Shown here in pieces: positions 1-9,400 of a DNA stretch of 21,429 nucleotides. Each line of letters starts with the position of its first letter. The stretch's first letter is position 1. Position numbers and translations under genes: made by a program. The notes below the pieces were generated by a model, which saw only the letters and a program-made list of their open reading frames with translations, was not told where the DNA came from and made no database searches. Source of the DNA: Coptodactyla brooksi (Eukaryota > Arthropoda > Insecta > Coleoptera > Scarabaeidae); the NCBI GenBank assembly GCA_033557675.1, contig JAWQRM010000568.1, positions 1 to 21,429 on the forward strand, in the 5' to 3' direction.

Positions 1-63
1 GAACCGGGTTGGTATACATAACCTAGATAAATACAAATTCGAAAACCGTTAACAGTCGCAGAC

Positions 64-205
64 ATGAATCAGGATCACGTTGCATCTTTAAAGGCCCAAC
101 AAACGGAGTTCGCCGAAATTGTGGACAACGCTGTGGAGTACAGGCGTGAAAGAACGGAAGAAATAGTAAACGCATTTTCTTCCATTGATATCGATAATAC
201 TACAG
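64..205 (+). CDS. Spc25: Spc25-like gene, exon 1
   Basis: Encodes residues 1-47 (MNQDHVASLKAQQTEF to DNTT), a charged helical stretch. The donor is ACAG|GTACAG at 206. The open frame continues to 270 without splicing, but only this donor leaves phase 1, which matches the acceptor at 2500. Confidence 0.65.
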
Positions 206-3087
206 GTACAGTACCGGCCAAAAGTAAAATTTTAATATCGGGCTTTCAGAAATGTCCAAGGCTGATGTGATCAAATACAGATTCCTGTTCTAAGTTTTTG
301 TTTATCGTAGTTTGGTACTATTGTAATATTTCTGTATGTGTCACTAAAAAGTAACCAGATCTTGACATTTCAAACATAGGCGTTCGTGAATTTCAAATTA
401 ATGTTTTAGATTAGGCACAGCAAATGTAGAGAGCTTTCATAATTAAGAAATATATAATTTTCACTTGTTAAATAGTATAGGATTCAATGTTAATACCCTT
501 TGGTAATAATGAATATTTCTTTTCGTGTTATTTAACAGTAAATTAATTTTGTTATGCCGCTGACTTTCTCAATTGTCACAGTTAGGGTGTTTTATTCTAA
601 TCATTACCATACTGCGGGTTTGGTTGCCTAATCAGTTGCGGTCACGTGGGACTTGGACATTTCTGAAATCCCTGTAGCAAATGTATTAATATTGGCTATA
701 AACATAAGTATGTGAATAATTTGGAAAAATAAACCTAACAAAAAGTAGCGTTTATTTTTAAATGAATAAGAAAATCATTTTCTTGTTAATCTTATTTTTT
801 TACTTTTTACTTTCTCTTAAGACAAAGTATTGCATTCGCAAAAAAGTCGATATCATTTATTATCATAACATTTTATTTTCCATAACACAATTCAATTGTT
901 TTTTTTTTCAGAAAACATATGAGTCACAAATAACACTTTAATTTTTACTTTCTCTTACCGGTAGGTGTAAAGAAAGTATTGCATTCGCAAAAAAGATCGA
1001 TGTCGAGATTTTGATGTATCTTGACGAATTAGGCTTTTTGTAGCCTATCTATGCTATTTTTTGGTGGTTGGTCTGTCCGTCCGTCCGTCTGTACGTCGTT
1101 TTTAGCTTCCCACAGTAGACTGAATAAAACAATACTTTACATATAAGCTAATTATTATATAATCTGCCCACAATAAGGCTTCCGTAAGAATTGTACATAT
1201 GACTGAGGTACTTAACTTAAAAAATTTTTGGAATTTTGTACAACTATTTGTAACAAAATATATTTTTGTAACCTACATGAAATTGTGAGTAAAAAACTAT
1301 AAGGATAGTACATGCTTAAAATCAACAGTTCTCGAGTTATAAGCATAATTAATAAAAATACAGTCCTATGGGACAAGAGGGTACTTGTTCTTAATCTTGG
1401 GAATTGCTTACTTTAGAAAAAAATGTTTCAAATAAAGGTTGCATGACACCTAACTCTTCATAATTTGAAACAGTTTTCGAATATACAGGGTGCTCGGTTT
1501 ATTCTAAAAACTACCCAACTTAAAATTTTTAAATTAAACATCCTGTATATTATGATATTTTTTGAAGTCCTTATAAGACTTGAACGCCAGTTTAATTATT
1601 ATACATCAGTGCTAAATCGCACCATTTGGGCTTGGATTTTTTTTTACATTTTTTATATTTAAACCAGGGACAAGGCAAAAGAAAGTCATGTACGATGTAC
1701 ATCTTCTAGTATTAATTCAGGGATAATTTTCTTCCTTATCTTGTCAAGGTAAAGATAACAATTCACAATACCCTTAATTTATATTACTGCAATTAGTGCA
1801 ATTGGTGCAATTTGTCTAGCATTGAATCCTTCATTAGTTGGATGCCTTACCCACTTTATTCCATCAGATCCGAACATTAGATTCTAGATTAAACTTGTTT
1901 CCATCCGAGAGGATGCAAACAAGCTTAAAGATGAAACTACATATTCTAAGGCAAATTTCAAACAAGCCTATGTATTTTTCTTTGAAATAACTTGTTTCTT
2001 GGTAGATTGTCTAGCATTTAACTTTCGTTGACTCTATTTATTCTAAATACGTGATGCCTAATTGCTTTGGCACTTTGGCACATTTCTGTTTTAAAGTAAA
2101 AGTTTAAAATTGACGGAGGTACCGGTATGGCTGTATGGTTCATGTAGGGATTTTTCCTGTTATAACCTCAAAATATAAATAAAAATTGCCCCTCCTCTGA
2201 AACATCTCAAGAAAACCTCGAAAGACATGATACCTACAGTAATAATGATCACACACACACACACACAAAATATGATACCTGACTGTGGTGCTGAAGACAA
2301 ATTTCCAAATGTCTGAAAGTATTGAAGTAATCATTACAAAAATTACCGATTTTTAGTGATAATTCAACCAAGGTCATGGTAAGAGAACGTCATGTACTGT
2401 GTAACATTTACTTGCTATTTAATATTTTTTAAATAATTGGTTTTATTTTTAAATATAATGTAAAATCTGTACTATAATTTCTGTATAATCTGTATTATAG
2501 AATCATGTCGTATATGTGATCTAGAAATGATAGATGAGTTGAAGAACCAAACACTATCATTGGAGAAACAGATGATAAAAGAACTGCAAGGACAACAAGA
2601 AGCCTACAGAATACTTACTAACAGGCTTGCTAACTTTAAGGACGGTAAATATATTAAGATAGTATTTAAGCAACTGTACTACACTAATCATTAATTTTAT
2701 TGCAACAGAAATCAAACAGACAGCGTTGGCAATCACCAAACACAAACAAATTTTGCATAACTACGCCGCTAGGCTAAATTTAAAAGTACGATTAGAAAAA
2801 GTTGATGGACACTTACATTCCGTTGAAATATATTTTGTTAAGTACAAAAAATATTCCGTTAAGTTAATTATTGACGTGGAGAACAAAACCATTATTTGTA
2901 AGTTATTATGTCTTGTAGCAATTTTATTTTAACAGTTTGTTATATTTTCTGTATTTTAGCTGCCTGCCTTGACAACTTGAAGGAATGTGAACAAAAAGAT
3001 GAGCTATTGAAGTACCTTGAAGATCGCAAACAATGTACACCGTTCCTTATAAAACTACGCGAATACATTAAAAATCAAACCGATTAG
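64..3087 (+). CDS. Spc25: Probable kinetochore subunit Spc25, four exons
   Basis: Exons 64-205, 2501-2644, 2709-2897 and 2960-3087 join without a stop into 200 residues. All three introns are GT-AG and all fall in phase 1. Residues 1-110 are charged and heptad-like (coiled coil). Residues about 112-200 form a small alpha/beta domain, containing LNLKVRLEKVDGHL and ending in LKYLEDRKQCTPFLIKLREY. The order of elements (short strands, then a helix with a Phe-Leu followed by a final Arg-containing helix) resembles the C-terminal RWD fold of Spc25. Spc25 pairs with Spc24 in the Ndc80 complex that links kinetochores to microtubules, and family members are about 200-225 residues. The start is the first ATG in frame. 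Homology is judged by eye on a fast-evolving family, so Spc24 or another coiled-coil RWD protein is possible. The exon structure is much surer than the name. Confidence 0.62.
805..1097. repeat. Dispersed repeat fragment with internal direct repeat
   Basis: The string ACTTTCTCTTA, then AAAGTATTGCATTCGCAAAA, then TCGAT occurs at 805-852 and again at 942-1003. The second copy has a short insertion (CCGGTAGGTGT) and is followed by a TGTCCGTCCGTCCGTCTG run at 1074-1095. It looks like two nested or tandem pieces of one interspersed repeat. The family is not identified. Confidence 0.5.
1480..1551. mobile_element. Short mariner-end-like inverted-repeat element
   Basis: AATATACAGGGTG at 1480-1492 faces CATCCTGTATATT at 1539-1551, an inverted repeat with 12 of 13 positions matching, enclosing about 46 bp. 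ACAGGGTG ends are typical of insect mariner-type elements and of MITEs derived from them, and a related ACAGGGTGCCC occurs at 14763. It could be a tiny deletion derivative. No target duplication was established. Confidence 0.4.
2250..2267. repeat. CA dinucleotide microsatellite
   Basis: An uninterrupted CA tract of about nine units inside intron 1 of the Spc25-like gene. Confidence 0.9.
2501..2644 (+). CDS. Spc25: Spc25-like gene, exon 2
   Basis: Encodes residues 48-95 (ESCRICDLEMIDELKN to RLANFKD), continuing the coiled coil. The acceptor is TATTATAG at 2500 and the donor is ACG|GTAAAT at 2645. Enters and leaves in phase 1. The reading frame is rich in Glu, Gln, Lys and Leu with heptad-like spacing. 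Confidence 0.68.
2709..2897 (+). CDS. Spc25: Spc25-like gene, exon 3
   Basis: Encodes residues 96-158: the end of the coiled coil and the first strands of the globular domain, including VRLEKVDGHLH at about 122-132 and YSVKLIIDVENK. The acceptor is TTGCAACAG at 2708 and the donor is TATTT|GTAAGT at 2898. The upstream intron is only 64 nt. Part of this exon is duplicated at 3262-3426. Confidence 0.68.
2960..3087 (+). CDS. Spc25: Spc25-like gene, exon 4 (terminal)
   Basis: Encodes residues 159-200 (ACLDNLKECEQKDELLKY to LREYIKNQTD), then TAG. The acceptor GTATTTTAG at 2959 closes a 62-nt intron. The final helices carry the best resemblance to the Spc25 C terminus. Confidence 0.68.
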
Positions 3088-3147
3088 AATTCACCTGTTC
3101 TAAAAACTTTAGGTTTAAGTTCTGTTTCTTGTTAGTACATACCAAAA

Positions 3148-3153
3148 AATAAA
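3148..3153 (+). terminator. Poly(A) signal of the Spc25-like gene
   Basis: AATAAA lies 60 bases after the stop codon, followed by AT-rich DNA. A normal position for the cleavage signal of this transcript. Confidence 0.6.
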
Positions 3154-3261
3154 GATTTCTAATGAAGAAATACAGTAGGGGTTTTTGTCCTGAATCAAGT
3201 TTAATGATGAAATGAAAAAATAATTTCAATGTTCTCAAATAGATGACTTTTTTATTTTCAG

Positions 3262-3426
3262 ATCGTCATATTTCAACACGTTAGATTAGAGAAAATCAAC
3301 GGGCATTTGCAGAAGCTTAGATTCCTTAAAAAGATCGATATTTGGGTTCCTCATGAATTGAATGAAATTCATTTAATACAACCTTTAATTTGCACCTTGA
3401 GTGTAATGAAAATAGTTCATTTTTGA
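3262..3426 (+). pseudogene. Relic copy of Spc25-like exon 3
   Basis: Directly after a good 3' splice site (TTTTTTATTTTCAG at 3248-3261) an open frame of 54 codons runs to TGA at 3424-3426. From 3280 it reads VRLEKINGHLQKLRF, matching VRLEKVDGHLHSVEI of exon 3 (2786 onward) in protein and partly in DNA. After about 15 residues the similarity fades. No second copy of exon 2 or exon 4 was found. It is best read as a partial tandem duplication that has decayed. An alternative last exon spliced to an upstream donor is possible: the acceptor would need a phase-0 partner, whereas all the gene's introns are phase 1. Confidence 0.5.
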
Positions 3427-3689
3427 AGCGAATAATAAAGGCGATGAAAAGTGAATTGTTTACAATAATATCAATTGAAAAATATCACGGAGTAAATGTT
3501 ATGAACTAGCACATTACCTGTTGAAAGTTGTATTGCATCAAAAGAAGAGCATGCTGTCAATTTTGTGGAATTATGAAAGGATTGTGTATTTTGAGCTGCT
3601 ACTATTAATTCAGATATATACTGTAAACAACTACTGAAACTGAAGCAATCAATACGGATAATATTGTATAAATTAGTAGTTTGTAAGAT

Positions 3690-4045
3690 TTCCTTGGAAT
3701 TGTATACAGTTTCTAGCCTGTTGGGCATAAAGTGTACTAATTTGGTTGTTATTCTGAGAATATTTTGTCTCACTCCTCTTGCAAGTGCTCTTTTAGTCCA
3801 TGCTAATTAGAAATATCATGTTTTGTTTGTGATCTTTTTAGTTCTGTCCATAAATGTTCTATGGGGTTTATGTCTACAGACTGTAGTTTGAAATCCATGC
3901 ATCAAATGTTGAACGTATTGGTGGCCTATACTTTCATCTGGATAGTTTTCATTGAAAATTCTTGTACATTCATTAGTTCGGTAATAAATTGCAACTCTTT
4001 CAATTCTTTCTTCTATACAATAAATCATCTTTATAAACCCCACTC
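3690..4045 (-). pseudogene. Tc1/mariner transposase relic with internal deletion
   Basis: On the minus strand, 4040-3905 reads a helix-turn-helix-like start (IERVAIYYRTNECTRIFNENYP, broken here as two stretches, IERVAIYYRTNEC and TRIFNENYP). Then, from 3877 in a different frame, comes the Tc1 signature around NPIEHLWTELKR. In Tc1-family transposases this lies just before the final catalytic Glu region. Downstream pieces (HGLKEHLQEE, stop, DKIFSE, then KLVHFMPNRLETV in another frame) match the Tc1 C terminus. The catalytic centre between the two halves is missing. At least two stops and two frame changes make it dead. Confidence 0.6.
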
Positions 4046-4600
4046 AAAAAATTGTATTTTTGACAATTTTACTTTTATAAATGAATAATAGTCATTTTTA
4101 TCTTTATACTTAGAAAATTAATATCTCGGTAAGCTGGTGCCGAATTTTAAAAAGAATCACAGTTGTCTAGAAAATAAAGAGAGCTTTCAACATGAACTTT
4201 AGGCAATCACGACTAAATATATTACTATCTTTTACAAAAAATACTATAGACATAAAAAAATTATTAACTATATTAAGTATGAAAAAAAAAATTAATCCAT
4301 CTTATATATTATGAAAATAAAAAATTTAAATTATTATAGGTAAAGAAGTTAATAAATAATTTAAGTTAATAAATAAATAAATGTTAGTTGATATCCTCAA
4401 GCAACAATTAAAATTAAAGTTGGAATTTTTTCAAAAAATAAATAAAAGAAATTTATAGAAATACATAAAAAAAAGTAAATCACACCCTAAAAATAATTTA
4501 ATATTTTAAGGGTTATTATTGTTTTAAGACGGTTATTACACCACCTACAGGCATGACAAGAATTATATTTAAAATTGTGTAGTCCTGCATGGAGTATAAA
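4046..4600. other. AT-rich spacer, no gene seen
   Basis: Long A and T runs with repeated AATAAATAAAT-like stretches (about 4350-4385). No reading frame, splice pattern or RNA gene stands out. Confidence 0.5.
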
Positions 4601-4640
4601 TGTGGTGCATTGGTGCTAAACAACCAACCTAACATAAAAT
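4600..4640 (-). repeat. Inverted fragment of the tandem repeat family
   Basis: GGTGCATTGGTGCTAAAC followed by CAACCAACCTAACATAAAAT is the reverse complement of the TTTTATGTTAGGTTGGTT...ACCACCAATGC block found in the array at 5310-5340, 7246-7276 and 9020-9050. A lone, oppositely oriented piece at the array edge. Confidence 0.6.
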
Positions 4641-4728
4641 TATATTATAACTTTGCTTTAAAGAGAAAGAAATATTCATTGCTATCAGAGGTTATTAACA
4701 TTGAATCATATCCTATTAATATATTATT

Positions 4729-4796
4729 AATTAATATTCAATTTTCGCTCGTTTCATAGCATAGGATATGAAACGAACGAAAATTGAATATTAATT
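4729..4796. repeat. 30-bp inverted repeat with 8-nt loop
   Basis: Arms 4729-4758 and 4767-4796 are complementary at 29 of 30 positions around the loop GCATAGGA. The centre of each arm is TTTTCG(C/T)TCGTTTCATA. Near-perfect arms in a region where other repeats are 10-20% diverged point to a recent origin or a maintained cruciform. Confidence 0.75.
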
Positions 4797-4799
4797 AAA

Positions 4800-5742
4800 A
4801 TTTATAATAATAATAATAAATTAATATTTAAGTTTAAGATTAATTTTATATTTAATTGAATTAACACATAGAAACTTAATAGACTGTTACAAATTACATA
4901 AAACTTACAGATTAAAGTTACAACTTCTATTAAGGGTAAGAATAAGAACAAGAAAGTGTAATACACTGTCCGGACCTATAAAATGAAAAGTTTAACTTTA
5001 ATCTATAAGTTGAATGTTTAAGTGAATGTCATATTATTATGTTCTAACACTGTAAAATGTATTGCAACATAATATCGTGTGTTTTGTAATCATTTAGCAT
5101 ATTGTTTAGAACGTGAAGGACTACTAATTTTAATGCTTTACACATATGCAAAATTAATTTTCAATATAACATCTTCTAAAATATATTATGCACCAATAGA
5201 GAATGCACTGAAACATATTGCAGTGTGTTTTGTAATGGTTTATCATATTGTTTAGAATGTAGGAAAGGTACTTTAAATATGTTACCTAAAAAAGGATAAG
5301 GAATTTTCTGTTAGGTTGGTTGCATACCACCAATGCGTTACATGTTTACACATCATGCAAAACTAATTTTGAATAAAATACCTTTTAATGCGTATAATGT
5401 TCTAAAACAAAAAGTATTGGTACTTGTTGAGGTTAAAAAAATAATAATCCACTGTCTTTAAAATTTTATTAATGCTTCGATCTGATTTAGATCATCTTCA
5501 GAAGCACTACAAAATAAAATAAAAGTTTCAAAATATTAACTTAATACAAACTTTAGTTTCTATTAAATTAATATTTAAGTTTAAGATTAATTTTATATTT
5601 AATTGAACTAAAACAGAGAAACTTAATAGACTGTTACAAATTACATAAAACTTACAGATTAAAGTTACGATTTCTATTAAGGGTAAGAATAAGGATAAGA
5701 AAGTGTAATGCACTGTCTGGACCTGTAATATAAAAATTTTAA
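4800..5742. repeat. Tandem repeat array, block 1
   Basis: Two consecutive copies of a repeat unit. The marker AGACTGTTACAAATTACATA occurs at 4881 and 5628 (747 bp apart). Each unit begins with TAAATTAATATTTAAGTTTA and includes ACACTGTC(C/T)GGACCT. The first unit ends with a hammerhead-like block at 5471-5510. It contains an extra internal sub-repeat of about 190 bp (about 5140-5340), itself related to the AACATAATATCGTGTGTTTT part of the unit. Block 1 breaks off at about 5742 in the middle of a unit. Confidence 0.8.
5471..5510 (-). other. Hammerhead-like motif, copy A (deleted)
   Basis: On the minus strand: GCTT, CTGAAGA, T, GATCT-AAATC-AGATC (5-bp stem II), then GA, followed directly by AGC. 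Compared with the other copies about nine bases (AACCGGTCA) are lost, removing the cleavage-site triplet GTC. Confidence 0.45.
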
Positions 5743-5856
5743 CTGTAGGAAACAATCTTATTTAAGAGATTTGATAATAATTTCTTGTAAGAACTGTTTG
5801 GCAATATTATAGTTTACGCAGCAGCAAAGTCACAAAATTAACGTTAAGGTTAATTT

Positions 5857-5896
5857 TTGACGTTAAGGTTAACGTCAAAGTGACAGTTAATGTCAC
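5857..5896. promoter_or_regulatory. Cluster of perfect palindromes with TGACGT cores
   Basis: TTGACGTTAA-GG-TTAACGTCAA (5857-5878) is a perfect 10-bp inverted repeat. It is followed at once by GTGACA-GTTAA-TGTCAC (5880-5896), and then TTGACGTACG. ACGTTAAGGTTAA also occurs just upstream (5841-5853). TGACGT half-sites resemble bZIP/CREB binding sites. The cluster lies about 450 bp before the AT-hook gene's start codon, at the boundary between array and CpG-rich block. Function is inferred only. Confidence 0.4.
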
Positions 5897-6350
5897 GTTG
5901 ACGTACGAAGTACACATGAAATTTTACTACTGCAGTTTTTTTGGTTGTGTTTTACGTTAACTCTTTTGTGTTTAAAGTAATGTTTTAGCCCCCGAAAACT
6001 AGCAATTAAAAATGTATTTTAAATGCGAATTAAAAATAAAATATTTCACATCTCACTTTGTGGCGTTTTAATATCACGCATTGCGGTTGTTGCTAAGTGA
6101 TTCGCATTGATGGCTCCCGTTTGAATTTTTTTCCACGTTAGGACCTGCGTAGATTCTTCAGCGGTAAGGGCAGCGGCGGGATATGCGAGGCGAAGAACTG
6201 GTTTCGAAGTTCCCGCTGCCTCTCAATTCTTCGAGTGCGATCACGTGACCCACGCTGTCCGCCATTTCTGGTATAAACAACGACCGGTTATAACCGTTAG
6301 ATAGTGTTTGTGTCCGAAACTGGGAATTAGTGATTGTTAAATAGTTAAAA

Positions 6351-6407
6351 ATGTCAGAGGTCGATACCGCGAACACGAACAATGCAGTGAACGAGGAGAA
6401 CAGTCAG
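6351..6407 (+). CDS. AT-hook gene, exon 1
   Basis: Nineteen codons (MSEVDTANTNNAVNEENSQ), donor CAG|GTAAAT at 6408, phase 0. The ATG is preceded by AAAA, a good insect start context. An in-frame run of the other strand here is a shadow. Confidence 0.68.
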
Positions 6408-9400
6408 GTAAATAAATTATTATCAGTTTTTTAAGCGATTAAAGTCTGAAGAACCGAAGCAATGTGCACGTAACGTACACATTGTCGTTCGGAAACGAGC
6501 GCGAGCCGAAAATTCGAGCCTCGTCCTCGCGTTTCGTGCCGTTTTGACGGATTTCTCGGGGGAAAACGCGCATATTAAGTTTGTAGCGTTTCTTCCGTTA
6601 CGGGGATCGCAAGAAAAATACTAAATGGTATAAGGTAATTCGCGGCGTGCGGGTCAAGCCTCGACGTACGTCGCCGCGTAGTTTGTATTCATTCGCTAGG
6701 CGAACCAAGCGCGACGTACGTCCGAGATCGGTCCGCACCGCTCGCTCGTTTTGGAGGGAAAATTATCCCACTTTCAAAATTTATTTCTCTTCCCGAAGCA
6801 CGGCAAGGGCAAACAGAAAAAGGGCGGCCGCGTATCCACGATAGACAGGACCAGAGAGGAAAGTGAGGCCATAACGAAGGTACGGTCCCGTTGTAATTTT
6901 ATCCTTAAAAATTTTACTCACGATTGTCCTATGGACGCAGGGTTTGGGTCCGGAGGTCGAAGGCAGACGTCGCACGAGGTCAGCGGCCAAAGGGGTGACC
7001 GCAACGCCTCCACCTCCGGCCAAGAAAGAACGTAAGACGTCAAACGCCAGCACTGGGAAAGCCAAAAGTAAGAGTCACAAAGAAATTTACAGGAAACTAA
7101 CTAACATTTAATGTCATATTATTATGTTCTAATATAAAATGTATTCCAACATAATACGGTGTATCTTGTAACTGTTTAGCATATTTTTTAGAATGTGAAG
7201 GAAAGAATACTTTAAATATGTTACCTAAAAAAGGTAAAGTAGTTTTATGTTAGGTTGGTTACATACCACCAATGCTTTACACGTTTACACATCGTGCAAA
7301 ACTAATTTTAAATATAACACCTTTTAATACGTATTATGTTCTAAAACAAAAAGTATTGGTACTTGTTGAGGTAAAAAATACTAATAATCCACCGGCTTTA
7401 AAATTTTATTAATGCATGATTTAGATCATCTTCAGAAGCTCTATAAAATAAAATAAAAGTTTCAAACTATTAACTTAATACAAACTTTAGTTTATATTAA
7501 ATTAATATTTAATTTTAAGATTAATTTTATATTTAACTGAATTAAAACATAGAAACTTAATAGACTGTTACAAATTACATAAAACTTACAGATTAAAGTT
7601 ACAACTTAAGGGTAAAAATAAAAACAAGAAAGTGTAATACACTGTCCGGACCTATAAACTAAAAACTTTAACTTTAATGTATAAGTTGAATGTTTAAGTG
7701 AATGTCATATTATTATGTTCTAATACTGTAAAATGTATTGCAACATAATATCGTGTGTTTTGTAATCGTTTAGCATATTGTTTAGAACGTGAAGGACTAC
7801 TAATTTTAATGCTTTACACATTTACACATCATGCAAAACTAATTTTAAATAAAATACCTTTTAATGCGTATAATGTTCCAAAACAAAAAGTATTGGTACT
7901 TGTTGAGGTAAAAAATACTAATAATCCACCGTCTTTAAAATTTTATTACTGCTTGGCCGGTTTCGATCTGATTTAGATCATCTTCGGAAACTTAATAAAA
8001 TAAAAGTTTCAAAATATTAACTTAATACAAACTTTAGTTTATATTAAATTAATATTTAAGTTTAAGATTAATTTTATATTTAATTGAATTAAAACATAGA
8101 AACTTAATAGACTGTTACAAATTCCATAAAACTTACATATTAAAGTTACAATTTCTATTAAGGGTATAAATAAGAAGCAGAAAGTGTAATACACTGTCCG
8201 GACCTATAAAATGAAAACTTTAACTTTAATCTATAAGTTGAATGTTTAAGTGAATCTCATATTATTATGTTCCAATACTGTAAAATATATTGCAACATAA
8301 TATCGTGTGTTTTGTAATCATTTAGCATATTGTTTAGAACGTGAAGAACTACTAATTTTAATGCTTTACACATTTACACATCATGCAAAACTAATTTTAA
8401 ATAAAATACTTTTTAATGCGTATAATGTTCCAAAACAAAAAGTATTGGTATGATTTAGATCATCTTCGGACGCTTAATAAAATAAAAGTTTCAAAATATT
8501 AACTTAATACAAACTTTAGTTTATATTAAATTAATATTTAAGTTTAAGGTGAACTCTATACTTAATTTAATTAAAACAGAAACTTAATAGACTGTTACAA
8601 ATTACATAAAACTTACAGATTAAAGTTACAATTTCTATTAAGGGTAAAAATAAGAACAAGAAAGTGTAATACACTGTCTGGATCTATAAAATAAAAACTT
8701 TTAACTTTAATCTACAAGTTGAATGTTTAAGTGAATGTAATATTATTATGTTCTAATACTGTAAAATGTATTGCAACATAATATTGTGTGTTTTGTAATC
8801 ATTTAACATATTGTTTAGAACGTGAAGGACTACTAATTTTAATGCTTTAGACATATGCAAAACTAATTTTCAATATAACATCTTTTAAAATATATTATGT
8901 ACCAATAGAGAATGCATTGAAACATAATGCAGTGTGTTTTGTAATTGTTTATCATATTGTCTAGAATGTAGGAAAGATACCTTAAATATGTTATCTAAAA
9001 AAAGGGTAAAGTAATTTTATGTTAGGTTGGTTACATACCACCAATGCTTTACATGTTTACACCTCATGCAAAACTAATTTTAAATTGATACTTGTTGAGG
9101 TAAAAAATACTAATTTTATTAATGCTTGACTTGTTTCGATCATCCTCAGAAGGCCTACAAAATAAAATAAAACATGTACATTGATTAGACATGAATTAGA
9201 TAACAAATATTTAAATTGATAACAAGGTGTTAATGTATGAAAGTGAGAATAAGAGTAAGAAAACGTAATACATTAATTGCACTTTTTGAACCTATAAAAC
9301 AGAAACTAATCTGTAAGTTTTATTTAATTTGTAACAGTTTCTTAAGCTTCCATATGTTTTAATTAAATTAAGCGTAAAATGCACATTTAGTTATTTCCAG

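Larger units (their letters stand above)
206..2500 (+). other. Intron 1 of the Spc25-like gene (2.3 kb)
   Basis: AT-rich intron with no convincing coding sequence. It holds a 24-base fragment shared with 10.07 kb (653-676), a direct repeat (805-852 and 942-1003) followed by a pyrimidine-rich TGTCCGTCCG stretch (1074-1095), a 72-bp inverted-repeat element (1480-1551) and a CA microsatellite (2250-2267). From about 1560 to 2240 I see nothing distinctive. Confidence 0.6.
6060..7070. promoter_or_regulatory. CpG-rich promoter/first-exon region of the AT-hook gene
   Basis: CpG dinucleotides are dense here and rare elsewhere in the window. Likely promoter elements include the palindromic E-box TCACGTGA (6241-6248), GCCATTT (6261-6267, YY1-like), TATAAA (6272-6277) and the perfect palindrome CGGTTATAACCG (6285-6296), all within 110 bp of the ATG. 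In the first intron GACGTACGTC occurs twice (6663-6672 and 6713-6722). Retained CpG suggests an unmethylated, broadly active promoter. Confidence 0.5.
7106..9165. repeat. Tandem repeat array, block 2 (intron 3)
   Basis: The array resumes mid-unit at about 7106 (ATGTCATATTATTATGTTCT) and continues head to tail. The marker AGACTGTTACAAATT... begins at 7562, 8109 and 8589, giving units of 547 and 480 bp. Hammerhead-like blocks close the units at about 7411-7440, 7951-7993, 8451-8475 and 9124-9158. The last unit carries the same extra sub-repeat as the first unit of block 1. Copies differ by scattered substitutions and indels. Short open frames in it (for example 7755-7976) are accidental. Confidence 0.8.

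Noticed and set aside
1465..1662. Open frame of 65 codons
   Set aside because: AT-rich composition of Phe, Ile, Tyr and Asn, overlaps the inverted-repeat element, with no splice partner or recognisable motif.
6781..7065. Antisense frame across the AT-hook exons
   Set aside because: Shadow of GC-rich coding exons on the plus strand, which show consistent splice sites and phases.
4800..9165. CRISPR-like array
   Set aside because: Units are 480-750 bp, fully homologous along their length and without short regular spacers; the setting is a eukaryotic intron.
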